The notes beneath the pieces were generated by a model that worked only from the letters and a program-made list of their open reading frames with translations, had not been told where the DNA came from and ran no database searches. A stretch of 64,000 nt of DNA from Coenobita brevimanus (taxonomy: Eukaryota > Arthropoda > Malacostraca > Decapoda > Coenobitidae), in assembly GCA_032717465.1 (NCBI GenBank), contig CM064655.1, positions 22,655,422-22,719,421 on the forward strand, written 5' to 3'. The translations under genes were made by a program, and so were the position numbers. Shown piece by piece: positions 46,091 to 56,574 of the stretch. Positions within the stretch are counted from its first letter, which is position 1. Each line of letters starts with the position of its first letter.

Positions 46091-46812
46091 AACATCAAAG
46101 TGCTGAATGATAAAAAAGAAAAAAAAAATCTTTCCCTTATCACTCATTTTCACTCCCTTCTCGGTTTCTCTCTTCCTTCTTTCCTTCCCGTTTTCTTTTT
46201 CCTCTATCTCCATCCATTTCCTTTTTTCTCTCACCCTCTTCCTCTTCCCTCTCTTCCCTCCACCATCTCACCTCTTCCCATTCTCTCCTAACTTTCTCTC
46301 TTCCCTTCTTCCCTGTTCCTTTTCCCCTCTCACTCCCATTCCCCTTTTCTCCTCTCACTCCCATTCCCCTTTTCTCTCCCCCCTTCCTCTTCCTTCTCTA
46401 ACCCCCCAATAGACTGCGTTTCTAAAGGTGCTATAGCTGTTTATTCACGTCTCAAGCACCTCCTGACGTCCATTACATCTCTGACACAAATTGACATCCA
46501 TTGGGACATCACGGCATCTCGTCAACTCGTAAACATAATGACTGTGAAGATCCTATTATAGCTGTTTCTTTCCTTTTTTTTTTTTTTTTCTTTTTGCTTT
46601 GTGGACGGTTTCGTCACATGGTTTAGCCTGTGGGATTGAGTCGAGGATTCCAAGGGCCTGAATGATGAGTGAATGGATGCATGGTTCATGTCACTGATGG
46701 TTCCTTAACTAGAAATCTATTATATAATGAAAATAATAATAATAATAATAATTATAATAATAATAATAATAATAAACTTTATACTACCCACACCCTCCCA
46801 ACAACGCCTGGG
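46089..46812. other. Pyrimidine-rich DNA, poly(T) and (AAT)n
   Basis: C/T-rich from about 46135 to 46410, poly(T) at about 46568-46589 and (AAT)n at 46732-46774. No gene was recognised. Confidence 0.75.
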
Positions 46813-46820
46813 GGGGCAGG

Positions 46821-47033
46821 ATGAAGCAGGACATGACGGGTAGCGCGCCATCCCACCCACGCTCTGCTCCCCAACATCCCCCTCAATACAACCAACATCA
46901 CTACAACCACAACTGCAGGAAACCCGTTTGTTACAAGTGCGGGGAATTTAACCACCACGTATCACGATGTAGAATCGACCACAAAATACAGTGCACGAAA
47001 TGTTTTACCTACGGACATAAAAGCCGACTATGA
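46821..47033 (+). pseudogene. LINE ORF1 fragment with CCHC zinc knuckles
   Basis: A 70-codon frame, Pro/His/Gln-rich at first, carries CYKCGEFNHHVSRC (CX2CX4HX4C) and a second knuckle start CTKCFTYGHKSRL whose last Cys is lost to the stop. Tandem knuckles of this kind bind element RNA in jockey/I/R1-type ORF1 proteins. Confidence 0.7.
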
Positions 47034-47099
47034 AGGTACTACAGTACTTAGGAGTGTGGCAACGAAGACGTAGCCGTTTGCTCAAATATTAATGGTGTA

Positions 47100-48018
47100 A
47101 ACTTTACACTGTAAAGGATAAAGTTATCATAGAACATATCAATGCCCAATCACTGCTTTCAAATTTTGAAGAAATAAAAACTTTTGGTAACTAAAAGAAT
47201 TATAGACGTTCTATGTATAAGTGAAACATGGCTTCTTTCCCACACTCCTGACCTGTATATCGAAATACCTAATTATAAACTATACAGATGTGATAACGGC
47301 AAGGGTGCAGGGGTGTGTATCTACGTGAAACAGTACCTGGGCTCAGAAAAGATTGATACCAAAGTAGCGAAACAAACAGGTGTGGAAGATATATGGATCA
47401 AAATACAGTGCAGAAAATTACCGTCTGTTATCATAGGTTTTCTTTATTGACACCCTAAGGCACATTGTAACTCCTATGCCTATATTGTCGATAATATACG
47501 ATCCATATCATTACACATGAAAACTTTTTGTCCTTGGTGATCTAAACGACGATCTGTTAAGCACAAAAGCAAATTATCTAGCATCATAAAAAAACAATAA
47601 ACTTTCACAACTAATAAAAAAACCAACTCGAATCACTTCCACATCTACTCTTCTTGATGTAATTGTTACCAACAACACTGACATAGTATTACACAGTGAC
47701 GTAGTACAGCAAGCTATAGCAGACCATGATCTTATTACTGTAACAGCTAATATTACAAAACCTAAACGCCCTCCCATCACTAAGATTTTCCGTGACCTAA
47801 AAACCTATTACAAAGACTTACTGTGCCATAATATATTGAGTGAAACAAATAACCAAAATAAGTTATTTAACACAGGCAATGTGAATGAACAAGTAGAAAT
47901 AATGAACTCTGTTTTATCAATGGTTTAGACAGATGTGGTCCAATGGTGACCAAAGAAATAAAAAGACCCCCAGCCCCGTGGATGAGTGGCGAAATTAAGG
48001 AAGCAATATGTGAGAGAA

Positions 48019-48020
<2 letters not shown>
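47100..48020 (+). pseudogene. LINE endonuclease domain, multiply frameshifted
   Basis: Recognisable pieces in shifting phases: HINAQSLL near 47140, VLCISETWL (47205-47232), GAGVCIYVKQYL (47305-47340), a VLGDLND-like block near 47530, LLDVIVTNN near 47652 and ADHDLITV near 47720. These are the successive motifs of an apurinic-like endonuclease. A linker follows to about 48010, where sequence is lost at the (GA)n. Stops at 47450 and 47928 and other shifts make it dead. Confidence 0.75.

Positions 48021-48021
<1 letters not shown>

Positions 48022-48067
<46 letters not shown>
48022..48067. repeat. (GA)n microsatellite
   Basis: Uninterrupted (GA)n at the 3' break of the LINE fragment. Confidence 0.95.
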
Positions 48068-48071
<4 letters not shown>

Positions 48072-48328
48072 ATATATACAAAACAGGATACCTTCAGATA
48101 GTTCTCCTCTTAATGAGTGGCACAGCACGTCACAAGTGTCACGATTAATGTTGACCAGGATAAACAGAAGCGATTTCACAGCCCCCTCCCCCCCTCCCAC
48201 ACACTGAAGAGTGTAATCTGTAATCTGTACGTGTGTGAACGACGGGGCTGCTCGCGTGTTGTGTGTAACATGCTTCATCATCAGGCTTCGAAGCAGATGA
48301 GTCGGGTTCGAACACTATTTATTTATCT

Positions 48329-51300
48329 TTTTTTTTTTTTTTAATGTGAGGACGAAGGAACCAAAGGCCATGAGCCCACAAAACCGTTCCTTTCAAGAGA
48401 AAAACAAAATACAATAGAGAGCCAAATTCAAGATCCATTCATTTCGAGATGCCTGGACACACTGCGTTTGAAAAACTGGAGATCATAGGAAGCAGGAAAT
48501 ACAGACAGAGGGAGACAGTTCCAGAGTTGACCTGTTGCATAAATGAAGGACTGGGAGTAACGGTTAACTCTTGCATTAGAGAGTTGGACAGAAAAGGGGT
48601 GAGAGTTTGCTGCTAGACGGGTGCTACGCGCCCGTCGTAAAAGTGGAGGAATGCATGCAGACAGTTCAGAGGAACAGTGACCATTGAAGTAGCGATAGAA
48701 AAGAGATAAAGATGCAACATTGTGGCAAAGAGACAGAGGTTGAAGGGAGTCAGTAAGAGGGGGAGAGTTAAAGAGACGAAAAGCCTTTGACTCCACCCTA
48801 TTGAGAAGAGCTGTATTTGGGGAGCCTCCCAAACATGAGAATTGTACTCCACCCAGGGGCGGATAAAACCCCTGTATAGAGTCAACAATTGTGCAGGGGC
48901 AAAGAAGGAACGGAGTCGGCTTAGCATACCCAATCGCTTGGAAGCAGATTTTATAAGAGATGTAATATGATCTTTCCAAGACAAGTCCCGAGCAAATGAA
49001 ACCCCAAGCATGTTCAAGGATGATGCGGGATTAAGTTGAGTATTATTAAACATAAGTGGGTATACCTGTGGAAGATTTTGTCGGGTTGATAGGTGCAAAA
49101 ACTGAGTCTTAGATGCATTAAAAACAACCATATTATTTTTACCCCAGTCAGAGATACGAGCCAAGTCAGACATTAGGTGTGACATAGCCTCATCCCTTGC
49201 CTGCTGAAGTAACTGTTGAAATGGACGTTGTAGGAATCGAATGGAAAGGTGAAGGGTGGAGTCATCAGCGTATGAGTGGATAGGATTACTGTAGATGTAC
49301 AGCTTAGAAGGTCATTGATGAATAAAAGGAAGAGAGTTGGTGATAGGACAGAGCCCTGAGGAACACCACTGTTAATAGATCTAGGAGAAGAACGATAGCC
49401 GTCTACAACAGCGGCTATAGAACGACCAGAAAGGAAGCTAGAGATGAAGGCACAGAAAGAAGGATAGAAACCATAGGAGGGCAGTTTGGAAATTAAAGAT
49501 TTATGCCAGACTCGATCGAAAGCCTTTGAGATGTCAAGTGCAATGGCAAAGCTTTCGCCAAAGTCCCGAAAGGAGGATGACCAGGAGTCTGAAAGGTAGG
49601 TGAGAAGATCGCCTGTGGAGCGTCCCTGACGGAACCCATACTGACGATCAGAAAGAAGGTTGTGATAGGAAAGATGCTTTAAAATTTTTCTATTAAGAAT
49701 AGACTCAAAAACTTTGGAGATACAGGATGTTAAAGCAACTGGCGATAGTTAGAGGGCTGGGAATGGTCACCCTTCTTTGGGACTGGCTGAATAAGAGCAA
49801 ACTTCCAGCAAGAAGGAAAGGTACAAGTTGACAGACAAAGGCAAAAGAGTTTGCCTAGGCAGGGTGTAAGCACAGAAGCACAGTTCTTGAGAACAACAGG
49901 AGGGACTCCATCAGGCCCATATGCCTTATTAGTACTGAGGCCAGTGATGGCAGAAAATACATCAGCTGAAGAAATTTTAATGTTAGCCATGAGGAAGTCA
50001 GAGGGGGGAAGTGATGGAGGAACAGCACCGGAATCGTCTAAGGTGGAATTGGAGGAGAAAGTCTGAGCAAAGAGATCTGTTTTATCAGTAGAAGAAATAG
50101 CTACAGAGCCATCAGAGTAGAAAAGAGGAGGGAAGGATGATGAGGTAAAGTTGTTAGAAAGATTTTTGGCAAGGTGCCAGAAGGAGCGGGAAGAGTTTGA
50201 GTTGGAGAGTTGAGAACATTTTGTACGGATGAAATTATTTTTAACAGAGCGAAGAACAGACTTAGCACGATTCTGGGCAGAAATGTATAAAAGATGTGAT
50301 TCAGGGGTAGGTTGGCTCCGGTACCTTTTATAAGCCCTCTCCTTGTTGCGGACACCGTTAGAGCAAGCGTGATTAAACCAAGGCTTTCTTGTGTTAGTCA
50401 AAGGATATGAGAAAGGAATGTGTGCTTCCATGACCGAGAGAATAACCTCCGTAATGTGCAAGGCACACCCAGATGGTTCATGGCCATGAAAGCAATAATC
50501 ATTCCTGGGAAAATCAGAGAAGTACTGCCTGAGGGCCTCCCAATCCGCAGTTCCAAAGTGCCAGAGACGACGTTTTTTTGGAGGGTCCGGAGGCCGTACC
50601 GGAGCGATAGGACAGGTTAACCCGTCACATCCCGAGGTTTTCCGCACCTCCAACATCCCCCAATCCCGAGGTATTTTCGAATTTTATTTTTTGGCTAAAA
50701 CCTCCGCTTTTGGTGAGAAACATCGAAAATTTATAGAGAAATCGCTCACCTGAGGTTTAAAATACACGATCCAGGTAGGAGTTCCTCCTTACCTGACTGG
50801 GTTTTCTAACATGTTGGCACCAACGAAAACGAGTTCTATGGGAGGGTAACTATTTTGCACAACTCATAAACGGTATTTATTTATTTACTTGGTACAAATT
50901 TATATGTAGTATGAGAGCATATTGGTTTTCAAGCAGTAATATAGGCATTATAAGCATTGTTTCACTCACTAACTAATCACCATACCCGACCTTTTTTTGC
51001 CACATTACCTGATCATTATTTCTGACTGTTGCTTCTTCTAATGCTATGTAAACTTTGTCCTCCACATTGTCATCGATTGGGGAATCACTCTGGCCCCTGA
51101 ATATCTTTACTGGCCAGGTCACTGGTAACAGGTGAATTGCCGAGACAATGGTGTGAGGGGGGGAGGGGGGAGGTTATGCAGTGTAATGCATTGTCCCTGC
51201 TTGGCATCTTGTAGAGGAATAGAGGAAGGTGTCCCGTGTTTACTTATGAAAAATCACACACGAAAATTGAAAATTGTGCAAATTAGGGACTTTGCAATTG

Positions 51301-52076
51301 CACGACGTACCAGTACGTCGCCAGGACTGGCAAATGCAAAATGTTGCAATGTACCCATACGTCAACGGGATGGGGCGGGTAAGGTGATAAGGTTATGATC
51401 ACAGGAGCCCAACGGAGAGAAAAGATTAACAGTGTAAGCAGAAGGATTAGTTGTAAGGAAGAGATTAAGTTTGTTGGAGCTCTCTCCAAGATGGTCAGGG
51501 ATACGGGTAGGATGCTGTACAAGCTGCTCTAGGTCATTAAGGATAGAAAAAGTGTAGGCTTGTTCACCAGGTGGATCAGTGAAAGGAGAGGAGAGCCAAA
51601 GGTGATGGTGAACATTGAAATCTCCAAGAATGGAGATTTCAGAGAAAGGAGAGATGGATAGAATGTGTTCCATCGTAGAAGTAAGATAGTCAAAGAATTT
51701 TTGATAGTCAGTAGAATTAGGGGATAAGTAAACAGCACAGATATATTTAGTCAGAGAATGACAGGAAAGCCGAAGGCAGAGTGTAGAGTATTCAGAAGAA
51801 TCGAGTTCAGGAACACGAGAGCAAGATAAGTTGTTGCGTATATATACACAACAGCCACCTTTGGCTTTGAAATGAGTATAGAGAAAGTAGGAGGATACAG
51901 AAAAGGGTTTGCTGTCAGTTGCCTCAGACAGCTGAGTCTCAGTTAGGAAAAGAAGGTGAGGTTTAGAGAAGGAGAGGTGGTGCTCAACAGAGCGAAAGTT
52001 AAAGGAAAGGCCACGAATGTTGCAGAAATGAAGAAGAAGAGAGTCAGACAGTGGTTCCAGGCACCTATCTATGCTT
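48329..52076 (-). mobile_element. Poly(A)-tailed jockey/I-like LINE, 5'-truncated, with an internal DNA-transposon insertion
   Basis: The 3' end is a poly(A) tail (T run at about 48329-48343 on plus). The body reads upstream on the minus strand through the RT C-terminus, RT and endonuclease to about 52076, where it meets (TATG)n. No ORF1 is present, so it is 5'-truncated within or just before the endonuclease. A TTAA-flanked insertion occupies 50621-51379. A poly(A) tail with EN-RT domains suggests a jockey-group element. Confidence 0.8.
50617..51382. mobile_element. piggyBac-like non-autonomous insertion at a TTAA site
   Basis: The insert 50621-51379 begins CCCGTCACATCCCG and ends CGGGATGGGGCGGG, an imperfect 14-bp inverted repeat starting with CCC, as in piggyBac-type elements. 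The left flank is TTAA (50617-50620); the right flank is TAA (one T missing or changed). Removing the insert and one flank restores an uninterrupted LINE reading frame across the site. The interior has no transposase; one short minus-strand frame (about 51160-50973) is not recognisable. Confidence 0.75.
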
Positions 52077-52077
52077 G

Positions 52078-52110
52078 TATGTATATATGCGTATGTATGT
52101 ATGTATGTAT
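52078..52110. repeat. (TATG)n microsatellite
   Basis: A short tetranucleotide tract at the 5' edge of the truncated LINE. Confidence 0.9.
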
Positions 52111-52824
52111 GCATCTGTCCATCTGTCTGCCTCTATTCACTTCTTCATCACGAAGCCTCGACACAGATTAATCGAGCTCGGACACAACAGATGGAAACTA
52201 ATAGCAAAGATGAGGCTTGATGAGGGAAAGTACCGCTACATTTTAAGCAAGACAAAGACTTTACCATTTGGCTTATACCTTATATTTCTTCCCGTTTTTG
52301 GATAAGACAATTCATTCTTGTTATCATCGTGTTCCGTGATTATCTGTTTTCTTTCCCGTTGTTTTTTTCCTTCCTTCTCGCACATCAGCCGATACTGAAT
52401 TCCACCCAGACCTAACAGAATCAAGACCTAACTAAGGCATAAACGTTCTAGTTCCCGATGAAGCTACGTTCCTTTCCTGGTTGGCAGTGTGGGAAATCTG
52501 GCACACCGCAGTTCTCCCTGTCACCCCCTCCCCGATCCCTCCCTCCCTTCCTCTCATCCCTCCCTCCCCCCCTCCTTCACTCCCTCCATCTCATCTGCCT
52601 GCCTCCCGCCCTCACTCTCCTCCATCCAAACTCACCCTCCCACGGTTTCACTGAAAGCATCTCAGGTTTGTGAAGCAATTGAAACTTCGGCTTGTATTTC
52701 ACTTCACGCTTATTATCAGTGGCCTAATATACTGCGTTACATTATTAGACTCAGTATTCTGCTATTCTACATTCGCTATTCCATGTATAGTTATCGTTAT
52801 GGCAGGGTTTGGGTAGGTACAGTA
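52111..52824. other. Unassigned DNA with a pyrimidine-rich patch
   Basis: C/T-rich at about 52500-52640. No gene was recognised. Confidence 0.5.
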
Positions 52825-52990
52825 GCATGACTCGGTGGATCCAGATAACCTTACTGAAGCAGCTTTTCACATCCTGATTTTCAGAACCTGATCTATCATC
52901 TGACCACCCCAGGTTCAGTTCCCGGGAAGTAATGATATAACTTGAGATAATTCACGCAGAGTGTTAGATGTATTTCAATCACTCGATAAC
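52825..52990 (+). mobile_element. Possible tRNA-derived SINE-like unit
   Basis: tgactcggtggatcc (52827-52841) resembles a pol III A box, and ccaggttcagttcccgg (52909-52925) a B box, about 75 bp apart on the same strand. The spacing is longer than in a tRNA but within the SINE range. No clear tail was found; a single copy in the window makes this tentative. Confidence 0.35.
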
Positions 52991-53017
52991 ATTACCAGTT
53001 TCACAAGACCTGTCATT

Positions 53018-53116
53018 TTAACCCCCTTCTGTACGATATTTTTTTTTTTCTTAATCTTGCTACCATCAGGTGATCTTATTCAACATAAAGAAATTGGTCT
53101 GTGAAGGGGTATTGAA
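53018..53116 (-). mobile_element. MITE-like repeat, CGTCTGG family copy (reverse orientation)
   Basis: On the minus strand it runs from accccttcacag through tgaataagatcacctgatgg and tagcaagatt to atcgtacagaagggggttaa. Both ends are present and inverted, so this copy best shows the whole unit of about 100 bp. Confidence 0.65.
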
Positions 53117-53149
53117 AACAGTTCTTAAACCTGTCAAAACAAATGGTCT

Positions 53150-53218
53150 CTAAAACATAATTCGTCTGGAGGCAGCAAGAATACAATAAAGATGACATCC
53201 ACGAACGGAAGGGGTTAA
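53150..53218 (+). mobile_element. MITE-like repeat, CGTCTGG family copy
   Basis: aattcgtctggaggcagcaa and gaatacaataaagatgacat, then cgaacggaaggggttaa. It lies immediately next to the opposite-orientation copy at 53018. Confidence 0.6.
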
Positions 53219-53929
53219 TTTGGGCCAGAAAACTTGAATGACATCATCTGAGAAGTTTATCGCGGCAGACGGTCTGTGTGGCAAAATCTGGATCACTTAA
53301 ACTTGGTGGACTGATTGGGTTGACACTACCTGGATGATGTGGTGTAAATTAACTTGGACGTGAGAGGCAGGTGGTCGGGGTGGGTCTCTGGAACATAAAA
53401 CATTAACACGGCCTCCTGGATCACACCTTCAGGGGACGTGTGCTCGAGGGCTTAGGAGGCTCAGTACCGCCTCTCTTACCAGTATACATCCGCATAAGGC
53501 ACGTTACCCTACTCTTGTATATGCTAGTTATGTCCATCGTAACTCTTCTTCATTGTTCTTTACGATAACTTTTGACTTATTTCACTACGATGGTGATTTT
53601 ATTTCTCGTTAATTCTGACCAGACATATATATCATTTTGCTTTGCGCTGGGGAGAGACGTACTCGTGCTGAACGAATATAAACTATCTCCACTGACCATT
53701 ATTGATGAAAGTTTTAATTTCATTTTGTTCGCCTATAGACAATTTTACCCGGGTATGGAGAGACGTGCCGGATAGAAGGGGTGAAAAAGATATCTAACAC
53801 AGACTACAAGACAATATATGATGCAACAGGGAAAATAAACCACCAAGGCAGCGGTGCTTGTATGTTTTCTAAGCTTCACACGAGACTACTGTCATATGAG
53901 AAGTTATATTCTCAGCAGAGCCAGAGGTG
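53219..53929. other. Unassigned intergenic DNA
   Basis: No gene or repeat was recognised. Confidence 0.45.
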
Positions 53930-54500
53930 TGACCCCCATCCCTTCCTTTTCCCGCACACCCCTTTCTCCCTCTCCACCCACCCACCCCAGCCATCCTCTC
54001 ATCCTTCCCCGCCATCCTCTTTCTCCCCTCCTCACGTCGCCCCCTTTGTTTCCTCCTCTGAGACATTCCTTACGTCCCCCTCTTCACCACATATCTCTCC
54101 CCTCTTTCCCTGTCTCTCCCTGTTCTGCCACCCTCCTCCCGTCACCCCTATCCTCTTCATCTCCATGCCTTTCTTTCTCCTTATCCCCCACCTCTTCTCG
54201 CCCCCCTTTCCTGTTTCCCTCCCCCTTGCCCTCCTCTCCATCGCCACCTATCCCCTCCTCCCCCAAGCCATCCCCATGTCCTCCCGATCTCCTCCTAGCT
54301 CCTCTTTCCTTCTTCTCTCCCTGTCATACCAGCTATTCTCTTACTCTACCTCTTTTTCCCTCTCCCTTCTCCCCATCCCCGTTTCGTTTCCCCTGCCCGC
54401 TGACCCCATTTTCCCCTGACTTCTCTTTCCCCCTCCCTCGTGCCAAATCACCCCTTTCTCTTCTCCTGCCCTCCCTTCTTCTTTGCTCTCCGTCTCCTAT
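53930..54500. repeat. Pyrimidine-rich (C/T) tract, ~0.57 kb
   Basis: C/T-rich plus strand. The 212- and 275-codon Ser/Pro/Leu frames through it overlap in two phases and are compositional. Confidence 0.85.
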
Positions 54501-54504
54501 TCTA

Positions 54505-54575
54505 AAGATGTACAAGTTTCTAACACGGGCTAACTGGTCTGCTGCAGTTAGCCTCTCCTCTTATGTTCTTATGTA
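54505..54575 (+). mobile_element. 3'-end fragment of a CR1-like element
   Basis: The block ctgctgcagttagcctctcc plus tcttatgttcttatgtatg is a diverged match to the final 50 bp of both CR1 copies (4750-4800 and the minus end at 60026). It is an extreme 5' truncation of a related subfamily. Confidence 0.7.
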
Positions 54576-54999
54576 TGTTTTCACTCTCTCACAACTTTCT
54601 TCACCCCGATCCATCTTCATCCACTCCCACCCCCCCTCCGCCTCAGGTCAGTGGGGAGGTGGGGAGGAGGAAATGAGGTGATCAGTCCCAAGGCCATCGT
54701 TATTATCACCCCACCACTTTTTATCTTTCTGCAGAATCAATGTTCGTTTCAATCTGGCTTCTGTTCTGCCTGATGTGCTTATTCTACTGATGGTGAACAT
54801 GAATTATCTGCACTCTGGGTATTACATGTTAGAAGACTGAGGCGGCTGTTACAAAGATTTCTAATATCTTACATGGCATTCTGTACCTCAAGATAAAATT
54901 GGAGCTACAAGGCAGGTCATTCAACACAGTACGACATTACTCCTCCCTCCCCACCAGCCACTCTCTCTAAAACAATTACACCCCCTGAGCCCGACCCCT
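54576..54999. other. Unassigned intergenic DNA
   Basis: No gene was recognised. Confidence 0.45.
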
Positions 55000-55362
55000 G
55001 TGGTGAGTCTTCACCCTTATCTTTCCCTCCCTCTGTTACCTATCGTTTTTTATTTCTTCCTATATTGCTCCCTTCCTCCATGTTACCTATCTTTTCCTCA
55101 ATCTGTCTCTCCAATCTTGCGTCCCATCTCCCTCCCCTCCTCTATTTTATCACTCCTCTCCCTCACTTCCCACTTCAGTCTTTCCTTCCGTCCATTACCC
55201 CTCATATTTCCCTTCTCTCCCCTCTCCTCCCCTGTTTCCCCCTCCCTGTATTACCCCTCATCTCTCTCTTCTCTTCTTTCTCCTCCTCAGTCTCCCGCTC
55301 CCTCCGTTACCTCTCCCCCAAACTATCAAAAACAATAACATCCCCTGAGTTCCCCCTGCGAC

Positions 55363-55428
<66 letters not shown>

Positions 55429-55440
55429 AACAATAACACC
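55000..55440. repeat. Pyrimidine-rich tract with (CT)n
   Basis: C/T-rich, ending in (CT)n at about 55367-55425. A repeated block, 'caaaaacaataacacccc(tga)', flanks the (CT)n on both sides (55326 and 55426). Confidence 0.85.
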
Positions 55441-56094
55441 CCCTGACCTTCCCCCCCTGCGGCGTCTCTGTCCAACCGGGAGGAACAATGGGTGTAACCG
55501 CGACGAAGAGAGTCATCGCCTTCCCTCCACCTCGTAATGACCGTGACTGGCCAATGGGTGGTTAGATGGATGGCTGGGGCAGGTTGATGGATGGACAGCA
55601 AGATAAAGTATGTGGACAGATGCATGCTTGGTTGAGGTAGTTTGCTGAATGGAAGGAGAGAGAGAAAATGGTGGATGGGCGGCAGAGATGAAGGATGGAT
55701 GGATGGATGGATGGGTGGATGCATAGAGGTAGGAATAGGGTAGAGTCGACGTGAGAAGGCTCCGGTGAAGCCAGAGAACTGTCAAACGGCCATATTGGTC
55801 AAGTCAAGAGGTCACGGCAACACCTACCTGACTTGAAGAAGATTGCTGTGCACTCCTACCTCTATGGTTGTGCCCATAGAGGTAAGAGTTCTAATCCTAC
55901 CTCCGTAGGTGTGGCCATGAGATTATTAAGCCTTTAATACCTCCAGCTGTGTGTCCACCTGGTATTCCTCAGGAAGAATGCCAGAAACAAAGTAGACTTC
56001 ATTCTACCTCTGGTTTTAGTTGTAGTTCAGCTGTGGGTGTGAGACATTCTGTCCTAAGTTGTATCTCATCATCAAATAACCTAAGTCTCCAAAA
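55441..56094. other. Unassigned DNA upstream of the THAP-like exon
   Basis: A (GGAT)n run lies near 55695-55715. Acctctatggttgtgcccat plus agaggt near 55859 is a small hairpin. Blocks around 55765-55800 (actgtcaaacggccatattgg) and 56307-56340 (ctgtcaaagaggtcgccgcc, atgttggtc) resemble each other. No complete gene was recognised. Confidence 0.4.
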
Positions 56095-56171
56095 ATGCCC
56101 ACCACCTGTGCCGCATTTGGGTGTAATGAAAGAGGAGATAAGAAATCTGACCCATCCATTACATTTCACTG
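56095..56171 (+). pseudogene. THAP-domain-like first exon (partial)
   Basis: From ATG 56095 the frame begins MPTT and then has CAAFGC, a charged loop and ITFHW before a stop. C-x4-C after an initiator Met and a conserved FH 19 residues later is the start of a THAP (C2CH) DNA-binding zinc finger. The sequence ggtgagtatc at 56171-56180 is a good splice donor placed just after the FH codons, where THAP genes and THAP-bearing transposons often have an intron. The downstream exon is not found within the next kilobases. It may be a real gene whose other exons lie far away, a transposase remnant, or a chance hit. Confidence 0.5.
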
Positions 56172-56540
56172 GTGAGTATCTTTAGAGTGAATTATAGTTT
56201 GTAGGTTAGTATGCAAAAATAGATAAATAAATAAATAAAGATAAAACATTTTTTTCTGTTTGCAACTAAGAAAACACTCCCGCCTGGTCAGCGGAACCAA
56301 GTCAGACAGCTGTCAAAGAGGTCGCCGCCATGTTGGTCGAGTCAGGTCTGTCGGCCTCACTCTGACCTACCCTTGGTTAATCCCATATGCCGCCTCTACC
56401 TACTCCTACCTCTATGGGTGGATGGATGGATGGATGGATGGGTGGATGGATGGTCGGCCTCCACTATCTTTCATCCGCCCACTTCCCCTTCAAACTTTAT
56501 TTGCCCGTCTACTCTTTTCTTCTTTCCCCCATCATCATCA

Positions 56541-56574
<34 letters not shown>

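Larger units (their letters stand above)
46813..48021 (+). mobile_element. Fragment of a further LINE: zinc-knuckle ORF1 plus endonuclease, 3'-truncated
   Basis: ORF1 and ORF2 pieces are contiguous and collinear, then stop abruptly at a (GA)n tract (48022-48067). The RT, 3' UTR and tail are absent. It differs from the CR1, RTE and poly(A)-tailed LINEs in this window. The clade is uncertain; the endonuclease resembles CR1/jockey-group enzymes. Confidence 0.7.
48428..52114 (-). pseudogene. ORF2 (endonuclease-RT) of the jockey/I-like LINE, broken
   Basis: Endonuclease, 52060-51385: CNIRGL, FLTETQLS, SILGDFNVHHHLWL and GSCDHNLITL. After the inserted transposon the frame continues at about 50616 (PIAPVRPP) with the linker and RT start, GPDGVPP and VPKKGDHSQPSNYR, to a shift near 49740. 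RT then continues through YGFRQGRSTGDLL, ALDISKAFDRVWH and SGVPQGSVLSPTLF, then YADD at about 49270-49281. The C-terminal part, 49185-48428, includes LGVSFARDLSW and a phase change near 48830, ending LEMNGS at 48428. At least three frameshifts besides the insertion. The catalytic box is intact, so decay is moderate. Confidence 0.82.

Noticed and set aside
48240..48325. Possible tRNA gene (gggttcgaac B box)
   Set aside because: No A box, no clover-leaf stems that I could pair, and no CCA-compatible acceptor.
50973..51160. Short minus-strand frame in the piggyBac-like insert
   Set aside because: About 60 codons without ATG or recognisable transposase motif; could be chance.
53781..54681. Long overlapping Ser/Pro/Leu open frames (212 and 275 codons)
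   Set aside because: They lie in a pyrimidine-rich tract, are open in two phases at once and show no domain; composition explains them.
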